Shown in pieces: positions 1 to 7,405 of a DNA stretch of 17,441 nt (its first letter is position 1; every line of letters starts with the position of its first letter). The DNA lies in the NCBI GenBank assembly GCA_017520105.1, contig JAFWRL010000027.1, forward strand, positions 1 to 17,441, written 5' to 3'. The translations under genes and the position numbers were made by a program. The DNA comes from Fibrobacter sp. (lineage in GTDB: Bacteria; Fibrobacterota; Fibrobacteria; Fibrobacterales; Fibrobacteraceae). The notes under the pieces were generated by a model. It ran no database searches. It was not told where the DNA came from and saw only the letters and a list, made by a program, of their open reading frames with translations.

Positions 1-584
1 AGGGCACCAACTTCGTCGGCGATTTCCTTGAAACGCTTCCAGTCGAGGTTACGGCTGTAGGCGGAGAAACCGGCGAGGATCATCTTCGGCTTTTCGCGGA
101 GAGCGATTTCGCGGACCTTGTCCATGTCGATGCGGCCAGTTTCCTTATCGACTTCGTACTGCACGAAGTTGTAGAGCATGCCGGAGAAGTTCACCGGATG
201 GCCGTGAGAAAGGTGTCCACCGTGGTCGAGCTTGAGGCCGAGGACCTTGTCGCCCGGTTTGAGAACGGCGAAATAGACAGCTGCGTTGGCCGGAGAACCG
301 GACAGCGGCTGGATGTTCACGTGGTCGCAACCAAAGAGCTTCTTGCAACGTTCGATGGCCAAAGCTTCCATCTTGTCGATCACTTCGTTACCACCGTAGT
401 AGCGCTTGCCCACGTAGCCTTCGCTGTACTTGTTGGTCAGCACGGAGCCCATGGCTTCCATGACGGCCTTGGAGGTGTAGTTTTCGGAAGCGATGAGTTC
501 GATGCCATATTCCTGGCGTTCGGCTTCTTCCTGGATGATGTTGTAGATTTCCGGATCGGTCTGTTGCAATGTAGATTTAAGCAT
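1..584 (-). CDS. glyA: Serine hydroxymethyltransferase, 5' part (3' end outside window)
   Basis: Cytoplasmic PLP enzyme that interconverts serine and glycine while charging tetrahydrofolate with a one-carbon unit. The visible 194 residues match the SHMT N-terminal half: ELIASEN near residue 30, YVGKRYYGG followed by a Glu/Asp-rich helix, [11 protein letters not shown], and [16 protein letters not shown]. The reading frame is open to the window edge at base 1, so the PLP-lysine region is not seen. The ATG at 584 is preceded by AAGGAG at a good spacing, which fixes the start. A TACATT element about 30 bases upstream could be its -10, but no convincing -35 is visible. This is a housekeeping gene with no evident functional tie to the pectin genes next to it. 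Confidence 0.97.
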   Translation of the reverse strand, partial: MLKSTLQQTDPEIYNIIQEEAERQEYGIELIASENYTSKAVMEAMGSVLTNKYSEGYVGKRYYGGNEVIDKMEALAIERCKKLFGCDHVNIQPLSGSPANAAVYFAVLKPGDKVLGLKLDHGGHLSHGHPVNFSGMLYNFVQYEVDKETGRIDMDKVREIALREKPKMILAGFSAYSRNLDWKRFKEIADEVGA

Positions 585-659
585 TATTGCTCCTTGATTT
601 TGTACGGCGCAAATGTAGTAAATTCTGAGTCCGGAGATCGGGATTAGGGATTTTTTCAG

Positions 660-689
660 CGTCATCCTGAGGCTTTGCCGAAGGATCCA
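660..689 (+). repeat. Dispersed GTCAT-type hairpin repeat, copy 1
   Basis: The element starts CGTCATCCTGAGG and ends AAGGATCC. ATCCT/AGGAT arms enclose a GGC-AAA-GCC inner stem. It lies between the stop of the PL1-like lipoprotein gene and the start of glyA. Related copies occur at 3465-3492, 3620-3650 and 17199-17227, with a weaker one at 15215-15240. It does not look like a classical terminator for the minus-strand gene upstream, because the bases following on that strand are A-rich rather than T-rich. Confidence 0.6.
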
Positions 690-737
690 GTTAATTTTAG
701 CTATTGGTCATTAGTTAGTAGATGGAATTGGTAGATT

Positions 738-2435
738 CTACCGAGGGCCGGCTTCGTTTTTCACGCGAACAGCGAGGTCAGCACCAGACTCATCAGACGA
801 AACCTTGTAATCCGGTTTGAATCCTCTTGCATCGCCCGAGAGATTTTTGCCACTGCGACCGAACCAGTTGTCAATCATATAGACAAATCCCTTCGTTGTC
901 TTGTCCGGCGACCCGTCTTCGTTTTCGAGTCGATAAACAGAGACTGGTGTTTCGTTATTGAAAACGTTGCTTTCGATATAGCAAGCCGCAGAATCGGTAC
1001 ATTCCATTCCCGCTTGCTTTACATCGAAGAAGAAATTGTTGTACGCATGTATTTTACCATGACGAGCAAGGACTCCCACCTTTTCCAGGTTTTCGAAATA
1101 ATTGTGATGCAACGTCAAAGTCTGTAAAGAATCCACGAAAATATCAGGTTCAAGTCCAAACAAAATACCGGACTGACCATTTTCAAAACGATTCCAAGAT
1201 AACGTAACCGCATACGAACTTCGTTTAACATCCACCAAAATTAGCGGATATTCTTCGAACGTACAATGATCGACCCAGACATGGTGCGTGCGGTTATGTA
1301 TGGAAAGCGCACGACGACTCGTCGTATCTTTCACCGTAATCGAAGGCGCCGTAAAAGTCAGGTTTTCAAAAATGAGATTAGAGGACTCGTTTGTCAAAAT
1401 ACCCATGCCCGTAATGCGGACATCGCGACCGCGACCATCTATCGTCTTGTTGGACTTGATGCGTAACGGCGATTGCAAATTGTATTTTCCGTTTTTCTTG
1501 AACAAAATCCACACTGCACCGTCCTTTTCAGCACATTCACGAAAAGAACCAGGAGCAACAGCGCTCGTCGTCGCAGGTTTGCCTAGAGAGTCCACATTTG
1601 CCGAATCAACAACATCGATAAAATCGTCCGTCGTCGTAACAACGCAAATTTCACCTTCCGCCTTATTTACTTTTCCAGTACTGTCCGTGAGGCCCGCAGC
1701 CCCCAGAGTCCCTACGGCAAAGCCATTGATTTCCTTGAGCAACGATTCATGTGCATTCCAGTCTTTCTCAGGATATTTCGTCGTCACGCCCATCTTGGAG
1801 TTCACAACCTTTATGCTGGACGAGGTATCGGAACCATCCACAAACAACGTATCACCAGCATTCGACTGAACCATTGCGGAATGAACCTCTTCCGGGTCGC
1901 CGATTTGCACATCGAAACTCCCCTGCGGCAAGGAATCGATAACAAAATGCCCGGTGCTATCAGGAACAACGTAACGGTCCAGGCCAGCCACGCGAACAAT
2001 CGGGGACTCGCCAAGTACAACATATCCTTCAATAGAAGAAAGTTCACCGAGTTTAATTGTATCAACCTTGGAATCTGAGGTCTTTGCATCGAGAGCGACC
2101 GTATGGACAGCCCCCGAAGCCTCGGATTTACTCACGTTGCGCGCTTCAATGGTGTAGCGACCGTTGCGAACTTCAAACGAAACATGCCCATCCTCGTTGG
2201 TTTCGTTCCAAGCGTTTTCCGCAGGGCCGCTAGAAAGGTAATCGTCAGGCAGAATCCGGACACGCGCCATTGGTGCGGGCTTTCCATCTGCCATTTGGAC
2301 ATACAAAGCGATTGTCGATTCCGCTTCCGTGCCGCCAGCAACCCTATCGTCGCCACAAGCAACAAAACTTAGAGCAAGCGCACCAAGCAACGCAAGCAAA
2401 CGCATTTGAGCAATCGTCCTCCAACTAATTTTCAT
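738..2435 (-). CDS. Lipoprotein with PL1 pectate-lyase-like beta-helix, active site apparently degenerate
   Basis: A 565-residue protein. The signal peptide ends in SFVAC with lipid-accepting Cys27. Two carboxypeptidase-regulatory-like beta domains follow (about residues 38-105 and 125-180), then a Pec_lyase_C-type right-handed beta-helix (about 280-530) with TIDGRG, NLIFENLTF, HHVWVDHCTF, VDVKRSS, TLSWN and HAYNN. The ATG at 2435 is preferred because GAGGGGG lies 5-6 bases upstream; a TTG at 2456 would only add seven residues. Aligned by hand to PelC, D402, K404 and R458 are kept. The positions of the catalytic Arg (here V453), the substrate Lys (S422) and three calcium acids (including the pair before the VWVDH strand) are not. 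It overlaps the TIGR02147 gene by 11 bases, so the two are probably translationally coupled. It may be a surface pectin-binding protein rather than a lyase. The family call is firm; activity is doubtful. Confidence 0.85.
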   Translation of the reverse strand: MKISWRTIAQMRLLALLGALALSFVACGDDRVAGGTEAESTIALYVQMADGKPAPMARVRILPDDYLSSGPAENAWNETNEDGHVSFEVRNGRYTIEARNVSKSEASGAVHTVALDAKTSDSKVDTIKLGELSSIEGYVVLGESPIVRVAGLDRYVVPDSTGHFVIDSLPQGSFDVQIGDPEEVHSAMVQSNAGDTLFVDGSDTSSSIKVVNSKMGVTTKYPEKDWNAHESLLKEINGFAVGTLGAAGLTDSTGKVNKAEGEICVVTTTDDFIDVVDSANVDSLGKPATTSAVAPGSFRECAEKDGAVWILFKKNGKYNLQSPLRIKSNKTIDGRGRDVRITGMGILTNESSNLIFENLTFTAPSITVKDTTSRRALSIHNRTHHVWVDHCTFEEYPLILVDVKRSSYAVTLSWNRFENGQSGILFGLEPDIFVDSLQTLTLHHNYFENLEKVGVLARHGKIHAYNNFFFDVKQAGMECTDSAACYIESNVFNNETPVSVYRLENEDGSPDKTTKGFVYMIDNWFGRSGKNLSGDARGFKPDYKVSSDESGADLAVRVKNEAGPR

Positions 2436-3408
2436 GATTGCCCCCTCGGATTTCAACGGAATTGTCTAAAGCGCAAGCATTGCGCAATCCGACAACATCA
2501 CAAGATTCGTTTGAGGCATCTTCAGTTGCCGGTAAATTCTGAATCTCTGCGCCGCGAATACGGCGTTTGCGCCCTCGCCTCTGCGGTGGCGGATACGGGT
2601 CCGATAGCGGGAACAGTTGCATTCCCAGCTGAAACACGCGATTCGGTTTTTGGCATTGTTCGACTTTAGCGAGAACTTCTCGACGGAACCTGCGAACCAT
2701 TTCGACCAGTTCGCTGTAAGTTGCCTCGTCACAGCCAAACGCAAGCGTCGAGAGATTGCGTTCTTCGCGACCAAAGCGGTCCATCGCCGTCTGCGCCACA
2801 TCCAAATTTTGCTGGATATAAGCGTTTACCGCCGTGTTGTACGATTCAAAACCGCTGGAAACCAGGCCTTGTGTTTGTTCATAAAAACCGGTCGTCTCGT
2901 TTTTCTTGATCATCGAGAGGCGTTCCAAAAGCGCAATCGAAGACTTGACCTGGCTAGCGGAAATCGGCGGGCGCACCATCAACCCAAGTGCAGCATCATC
3001 GCCAACATACGGATAGAACGTCACCAACTCACGAACAACAGCATGATACCAGTGGTCAAAATATTCAAACTGATCCTTCGCCAAATTTTCGACCTTGCAT
3101 TCCTTGGATGCCACAAGCTTTTCCAAGAACTGGCGGCTTTCAGAGTGCGTTTTCGCCTGATTAAACGCCACCATGTTGGCAAAATAAGACTTTTCACGTT
3201 CGTCACTGCAAAAGATAGAAGCAAACGTTTCAACCAGACGGTCCGTCAAATTGCGCTTGCCCTGCAAAATCTTATTGAACATCGATGAATCAAAACCCGC
3301 TTTTTCCGCAATATAACGATGACTAAAACGCCAATCGCCTGCATGGCGCTCTTCGTAAGCGTCTTTCAAAAAATCGCGGTAATTCAGATATTCAAAAATG
3401 TTAATCAT
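2425..3408 (-). CDS. TIGR02147 family protein (Fibrobacter second-largest paralogous family), probable HTH regulator
   Basis: A 327-residue cytoplasmic protein. It opens with the family's typical IFEYLNYRDFLKDAYEE. A helix-turn-helix-like segment follows at about residues 28-60 (YIAEKAGFDSSMFNKILQG), then a helical DUF4423-like region ending near residue 275 with FQLGMQLFPLS. A roughly 50-residue C-terminal extension begins with a very basic RRGRKRR patch; this tail looks poorly conserved and overlaps the next gene. No Shine-Dalgarno sequence is visible, but the conserved N-terminus makes 3408 the right start. The molecular function of the family is not established to my knowledge; DNA binding is inferred from the HTH. 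It forms a two-gene operon with the PL1-like lipoprotein, transcribed from a promoter about 100 bases upstream. Confidence 0.9.
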   Translation of the reverse strand: MINIFEYLNYRDFLKDAYEERHAGDWRFSHRYIAEKAGFDSSMFNKILQGKRNLTDRLVETFASIFCSDEREKSYFANMVAFNQAKTHSESRQFLEKLVASKECKVENLAKDQFEYFDHWYHAVVRELVTFYPYVGDDAALGLMVRPPISASQVKSSIALLERLSMIKKNETTGFYEQTQGLVSSGFESYNTAVNAYIQQNLDVAQTAMDRFGREERNLSTLAFGCDEATYSELVEMVRRFRREVLAKVEQCQKPNRVFQLGMQLFPLSDPYPPPQRRGRKRRIRGAEIQNLPATEDASNESCDVVGLRNACALDNSVEIRGGNHEN

Positions 3409-3429
3409 TGGGCTATGAGGTATGAGGTC

Positions 3430-3443
3430 GGGGCTTCGCCCCT
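3430..3443 (-). other. Short GC-rich hairpin in the leader of the TIGR02147 gene
   Basis: GGGGC-TTC-GCCCC forms a small perfect stem within the presumed 5' untranslated leader. It lies about 22 bases before the start codon and next to direct repeats of TATGAGG (3414-3427). With no Shine-Dalgarno present, it may influence initiation, but nothing in the sequence proves a role. Confidence 0.35.
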
Positions 3444-3464
3444 TTGAGGTCTGAGTTTGTGATT

Positions 3465-3492
3465 GTCATGCCCAATTTAATCGGGCATCTCC
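3465..3492 (+). repeat. Dispersed GTCAT-type hairpin repeat, copy 2
   Basis: The element starts GTCATGCCC and ends GGGCATCTCC. Its arms ATGCCC/GGGCAT are perfect around a nine-base loop. It sits in the leader between the promoter at 3519-3547 and the TIGR02147 start, so the transcript would carry it. On the plus strand it is followed by TTTTATT and resembles an intrinsic terminator, although no plus-strand gene ends here. Confidence 0.6.
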
Positions 3493-3518
3493 TTTTATTA
3501 GAACGAGTTACTAATAGT

Positions 3519-3547
3519 AATATAGATTATTGTCCACAGTTTTGCAA
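3519..3547 (-). promoter_or_regulatory. Promoter of the TIGR02147-PL1 operon
   Basis: Reading the minus strand, a TTGCAA -35 (3542-3547), a 17-base spacer and a TATATT -10 (3519-3524) form a good housekeeping-type promoter, placing +1 near 3512. A TGTGGAC copy lies inside the spacer and the AAAGTCCACATT box lies just upstream, so a repressor or activator could act directly here. Confidence 0.6.
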
Positions 3548-3551
3548 ATTT

Positions 3552-3563
3552 AAAGTCCACATT
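3552..3563. promoter_or_regulatory. Shared 12-bp box AAAGTCCACATT, copy A
   Basis: An identical 12-mer occurs at 13466-13477 upstream of the rhamnogalacturonan operon. In both places it is followed by a GTAA sequence and accompanied by a second GTCCACA (3532-3538 here, 13508-13514 there). It abuts the -35 of the TIGR02147 promoter. A role as operator is inferred from position and recurrence only. Confidence 0.4.
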
Positions 3564-3619
3564 ACGTTGTAAAATCAATATGGCGGGAGAATGCAACCTA
3601 AAATTAAACGAAAAATAAT

Positions 3620-3650
3620 GGATCCCCTCCGCGTTGCTCCGAGGATGACG
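3620..3650 (-). terminator. GTCAT-type repeat copy 3, possible weak terminator of the rhamnogalacturonan operon
   Basis: On the minus strand this repeat (starting CGTCATCCTCGG, ending GAGGGGATCC) begins about 26 bases after the last stop codon of the operon. It can form a 4-6 bp stem and is followed by ATTATTTTTC. The stem is short, so termination is only plausible. As a repeat it is clearly related to the copy at 660-689, in the opposite orientation. Confidence 0.35.
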
Positions 3651-3675
3651 AATCCGGGGTGAAAACGCTCTATTC

Positions 3676-5424
3676 TCAATAACGGAAATATTTGCCTTTG
3701 GGGAGACTACGCAATTCCCCGCGGTCTGTATTCTTCAACACCTTCTGTCCGAGAGCATTCACGGTAAAGCCCTTTTTCTGGGTCGAAACAGGTCTCGTAG
3801 TGGCGAACAATTTCGTCAAGTGGTCCTTTTTCCTCACATTCTTGCAACCCGTACGATACACGTCCTTCATGTCAAACGCAATCATATCGATATTCGGGCC
3901 TCCATCTGCCGTAGCCGACTGCAAAATCACCTTGAAATCAAGCGCATCCACCCACACGTTATCGACATAGACCGTATCCCATTTGTCCCAACTTCCGGTT
4001 GACGGGAACACCACATCGTAAGTACCGTTATCCACTGTGATTTTCATATCACGGCTTGTCGTACCGCTAAACGCATAACGGATCATCATGCGGGCATGCT
4101 CTGCCGACTGGTCCGACGTCACCATATACGTTGCCTTGCTATAAGCGGAATTGTCGAGATTAAAGAATCCCCCACCAGTATAGCCTTCATGGTTTGTTTC
4201 AGTCCAGCCATCGCCCATTTCGGGGTTCGACATATCAAGCACGGACGGCCAAGCATCTGTCCCGGCCTTCAACGAGCAAAGTCCTTCTGCAAGTTCCGTA
4301 ACGGAAACACTGCTCGAACTTTCTGGGCCGCCCGAGGACGAACTGTTTGCCGTGCCGCTTTCTTCGGAGCCGTGCGTAATCGGCGTGCAAGCGGCACCAC
4401 CCTTGAACATGGCCGTATAGGTAATGTCGCGAGCTTTTGTCTTGAACCCGTAATAAATCATCTTGTTCGAAAGTTCCTTACAATCGTCATCGACCCACTT
4501 TTCAAACGTCTGGCCGTTCGGCGTCACACGAAGCGTCATCGGAGAACCCGCCGGGAAATACTGCGTCTGCGTAATGAGTCCGTTGTAACTTGACAGATTC
4601 GTCTTGACCTTGATGGTATAACGTTTCTTGATGGCAGACACAAGTGTCGTAAGCCCGGCCTTTGCCTCTGCAGACAAATTCGTATTACTCTTGAGATTTT
4701 CTTCCAGTTCTTCGCAAATCATTTGCGCATGGCCCATCGAGCCCATTTCCTGGAAGTGCGTTGTACCGTCGTTCACGCCATCGGGATAATTCGGGTATTC
4801 GCCTTTTTCCAGTTTCTTGTACAAATAACGCGTTACGTAATCCGGCATGCTCTTGTACGTCGTATTGTACATGTTGTACGATTTCATGTTCAAATCGACA
4901 AACGGAATCTTGTTGTTCTTTGCAACAGTCTGCATCATGCCACGGGCATCGTAGTTATTGGCACCCGTCGAGAACACGTTGCGGCTTCCGTTCAAATTCA
5001 TCGGCGAAATGAGAATGACGTTCACACCCTTCTTTTTGCCAGCATCTACATATTTTTGAATATATCCCGGAAAGTCCTTGGGATCCACATAGCGTGCGGC
5101 CTTGCTGTAGTCACGATCGTTATGGCCAAACTGCACAAAGAGGAAATCCCCCTTTTGTGCCGACTGCAACGCGCCATCCAAGCGCCCTTCTTCGATAAAC
5201 GTCCTGGAGCTGCGACCGCCAAGAGCCGCGTTGTTCACCTTGACACGGGCTCCATCGAAAAAATAGCCGATAACCTGGCCCCAGCCTGTTTGCGGATAAA
5301 CGTTATCCTTGTACGTCTGCACTGTCGAATCGCCCACGACATGAATCGTGAAACTTGTAGAATCGCTCACGGCGACACCCGTGAATAGGGCTGCAGCGAT
5401 AAAGAATCTAAATACACTCTTCAT
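3676..5424 (-). CDS. Secreted CE12-family rhamnogalacturonan acetylesterase with CBM6/35-like module
   Basis: A 582-residue SGNH hydrolase expected to remove acetyl groups from rhamnogalacturonan I outside the cell. A signal peptide is followed by block I GDSTVQ (Ser33), then GWGQ, LGGRSSR (block II), FGHND (block III, Asn102) and NDGTTHF (His223). The Asp here is four residues before the His rather than the usual three. Next come a Flg_new/InlB-repeat-like domain (about 265-345), a Ser-rich linker (about 355-375), a CBM6/35-like domain (about 380-535, ending GGPNIDMIAF) and a short C-terminal piece resembling a type IX sorting domain but stopping at LPKGKYFRY. Of two possible ATGs, 5424 is preferred because GGAG lies six bases upstream; the one at 5430 abuts the GGAG. 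It is the last gene of the operon, 106 bases after its neighbour. Confidence 0.88.
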   Translation of the reverse strand: MKSVFRFFIAAALFTGVAVSDSTSFTIHVVGDSTVQTYKDNVYPQTGWGQVIGYFFDGARVKVNNAALGGRSSRTFIEEGRLDGALQSAQKGDFLFVQFGHNDRDYSKAARYVDPKDFPGYIQKYVDAGKKKGVNVILISPMNLNGSRNVFSTGANNYDARGMMQTVAKNNKIPFVDLNMKSYNMYNTTYKSMPDYVTRYLYKKLEKGEYPNYPDGVNDGTTHFQEMGSMGHAQMICEELEENLKSNTNLSAEAKAGLTTLVSAIKKRYTIKVKTNLSSYNGLITQTQYFPAGSPMTLRVTPNGQTFEKWVDDDCKELSNKMIYYGFKTKARDITYTAMFKGGAACTPITHGSEESGTANSSSSGGPESSSSVSVTELAEGLCSLKAGTDAWPSVLDMSNPEMGDGWTETNHEGYTGGGFFNLDNSAYSKATYMVTSDQSAEHARMMIRYAFSGTTSRDMKITVDNGTYDVVFPSTGSWDKWDTVYVDNVWVDALDFKVILQSATADGGPNIDMIAFDMKDVYRTGCKNVRKKDHLTKLFATTRPVSTQKKGFTVNALGQKVLKNTDRGELRSLPKGKYFRY

Positions 5425-5452
5425 AGACATCTCCTAGAGTTAATAGTTCTAA

Positions 5453-5510
5453 GTTACTAGGAATGCAGGAACCAAGAATCTTGACACAAGCAACACTAGT
5501 AACTAGTAAC
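5453..5510. repeat. Inverted and direct GTTACTAG/CTAGTAAC repeats in an operon spacer
   Basis: GTTACTAG at 5453-5460 is the exact complement of two overlapping CTAGTAAC copies at 5496-5503 and 5503-5510. This gives a potential 8-bp stem between the two esterase genes. Similar TTAGTAG- or GTAACC-like low-complexity motifs appear at 700-735 and 17232-17260. It may modulate processing of the operon mRNA or be neutral spacer repeat. Confidence 0.4.
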
Positions 5511-5530
5511 CAAGAACTCGAAACTCTTTT

Positions 5531-7378
5531 TTATCTCACCTTGGCCCAGTTCACGTTAAACTTCATACTTCCCTGTTTTACAACGATGCGGTAGAGCCCA
5601 GTATTTTTCACAAGCGCAGAGAGCGGAATTTCGCTAGTCGCATCAAAGGAACTTTGTACAACCATGCGACCGCTCATATCAAACACGCAAACATCAGCAC
5701 GTTCGGCACTTGCAAGTTGCAAAACGTCACCACGGAGTTTCACGTCCCTAGCAGCCACGGAGCCATTCAACTTCGTCGTCGTACAATCAACGCCTACACG
5801 GCAAACACCTTCGACGCTAAAGCCGAACTGGTCAATATTCGGGCCACCGTCTGCCGTAAGCGACATGAATTTGAGTTCGGCCTCACCTGCCGGAGCGTCA
5901 AGGACAACATAAGCGGTATCCCAAGTCGTCCAGCTACCCGTCGGAGGAGCACTGATAAGGTAATCGTGGTCCAGATAAGCATTGAACATACGGTCGCCCG
6001 TTCCGCCGTTGGAATAGACCACGGCAAGCGTCGTGTTGCCGGCACCCGGGAACTTGACCCTATAAGAGGCGAACGAAGTATTGGTATTTGCGAAATTCCA
6101 GAAGCCCTCGCCATGGAATCCGGCATTGTTATTTTCAGAATAACCATCTCCGTTGTCCGGTTTATAGGCATCAAAGAACTTCTTGATATTCTTATCGACC
6201 TCTACTTCCGTCTGCTGCGTACCATCACTCGGGGTAATCGGCACAAACGTCACATCGTCGAGACTTTTCGGAGTCGTTACCGGGAACGCCGTCAAAGCTT
6301 TACCATCACCCGTATATTTCTGCGCCGAGCCGCCCTCATAAACCGCAGTATATTGAGTTGAGGAGCCACCCATGACAAACGTATGGATATACGGAGACTT
6401 GACCGTAGAGCGGCTTGGTGCGCCGACCTTATTGCCGTTGCCATCATACCAGCCCAAGAATTTCTTGCCGGACTTCGGAATCGTCTTGAGCATGACAGTC
6501 ATTCCCTTCGGGTAATACGCGCTGAGCGAAGTCGCCTCGGCGGCTCCTTCCGGACTCACCTTGACATCCACCTGGTACATAGGTGCCATGTAATCACCGA
6601 GTTTTTTCACAATCGGGTCAGAATGGGCGCGCATCTGTTCGGTAATGATTCTGCCGAAAGCGTTTGCGCCATTCATCTGCAAATGAACCTGGTCCGTCTG
6701 GTCGCTACCCAAGTTGCTGTATTCCGCCTTTGTCGCGTAATTGAAGATAAACTGCGCTGCATAGCGTTCGCCCACAGAAATCATGTAGTTCGCCACCATT
6801 TCGCTCATGTCGATAAACGAGACCTTGAGCGATTCGGAAAGGCTCTTGTTGAGCGCCGGGTAACCACGATAGCTGTTGTGGATTTGCGTCGGAGAATCGT
6901 AATACAAGCGACGAATCGGGCTCATGATAATCGGGTACGCCCCCTTCGCCCGGACATCGTTCACGAGCTTCGTCATGTTGGACGAAAAGAAGTCCTCGGT
7001 ACTGTAGTTCACGTCGTTAATTCCGAATTGAACGACAACGTAATCGCCAGCTTTCAACTTTTCGGCAATGCAGTTGCCAGCACTACAGCCCTTCTTGAAG
7101 AACATGTCATAATAACCTACTGCGGTACCGCCTTTTTTGTCCTTACCGCCACCACCCAGCGACATGCCTCCCTGACCACGGTTCACCACCGTCGCCTTGG
7201 TTGCATCGAACCAAAAACGGAAATCCTGGCCCTGTCCCTGCTTAGGGTAATAACCATCAGCCCAGTCCTGCATGGTAGAGTCACCACACAGATAAATTGT
7301 GACCTGCGACCATACGAGCGGAGTCGCGACCATTGTTGCTATAACGGCAGATTGCCAAAGTTTTGCAAAGTAATTCAT
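5531..7378 (-). CDS. Secreted CE12-like SGNH acetylesterase with CBM6/35-like module and type IX-like C-terminus
   Basis: A 615-residue extracellular esterase, paralogous to the downstream gene product. The signal peptide ends near VWSQ. The SGNH set is GDSTMQ (Ser34), GQGGMS (block II Gly), FGIND (Asn121) and DQVH (Asp229, His232), all with canonical spacing. Then follow a Flg_new/InlB-like repeat domain (about 270-355), a CBM6/35-like domain (about 400-530) with GGPNIDQFGF, and a C-terminal domain (about 550-615) with VFDMSGRMV and GLYRIVV, resembling type IX secretion sorting domains. The ATG at 7378 gives a normal signal peptide; 7387 is also possible, and neither has a strong Shine-Dalgarno. 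The substrate is likely acetylated rhamnogalacturonan given the operon, but other acetylated pectins cannot be excluded. It starts 27 bases after the second PL11 gene. Confidence 0.86.
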   Translation of the reverse strand: MNYFAKLWQSAVIATMVATPLVWSQVTIYLCGDSTMQDWADGYYPKQGQGQDFRFWFDATKATVVNRGQGGMSLGGGGKDKKGGTAVGYYDMFFKKGCSAGNCIAEKLKAGDYVVVQFGINDVNYSTEDFFSSNMTKLVNDVRAKGAYPIIMSPIRRLYYDSPTQIHNSYRGYPALNKSLSESLKVSFIDMSEMVANYMISVGERYAAQFIFNYATKAEYSNLGSDQTDQVHLQMNGANAFGRIITEQMRAHSDPIVKKLGDYMAPMYQVDVKVSPEGAAEATSLSAYYPKGMTVMLKTIPKSGKKFLGWYDGNGNKVGAPSRSTVKSPYIHTFVMGGSSTQYTAVYEGGSAQKYTGDGKALTAFPVTTPKSLDDVTFVPITPSDGTQQTEVEVDKNIKKFFDAYKPDNGDGYSENNNAGFHGEGFWNFANTNTSFASYRVKFPGAGNTTLAVVYSNGGTGDRMFNAYLDHDYLISAPPTGSWTTWDTAYVVLDAPAGEAELKFMSLTADGGPNIDQFGFSVEGVCRVGVDCTTTKLNGSVAARDVKLRGDVLQLASAERADVCVFDMSGRMVVQSSFDATSEIPLSALVKNTGLYRIVVKQGSMKFNVNWAKVR

Positions 7379-7405
7379 AACAAACATCCCATACTGTTAA
7401 TTGTT

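Noticed and set aside
3530..3538. TTGTCCACA, one mismatch from a DnaA box, next to AT-rich DNA
   Set aside because: No cluster of boxes, no dnaA/dnaN neighbours, and the site is explained by the recurrent GTCCACA motif at a promoter.
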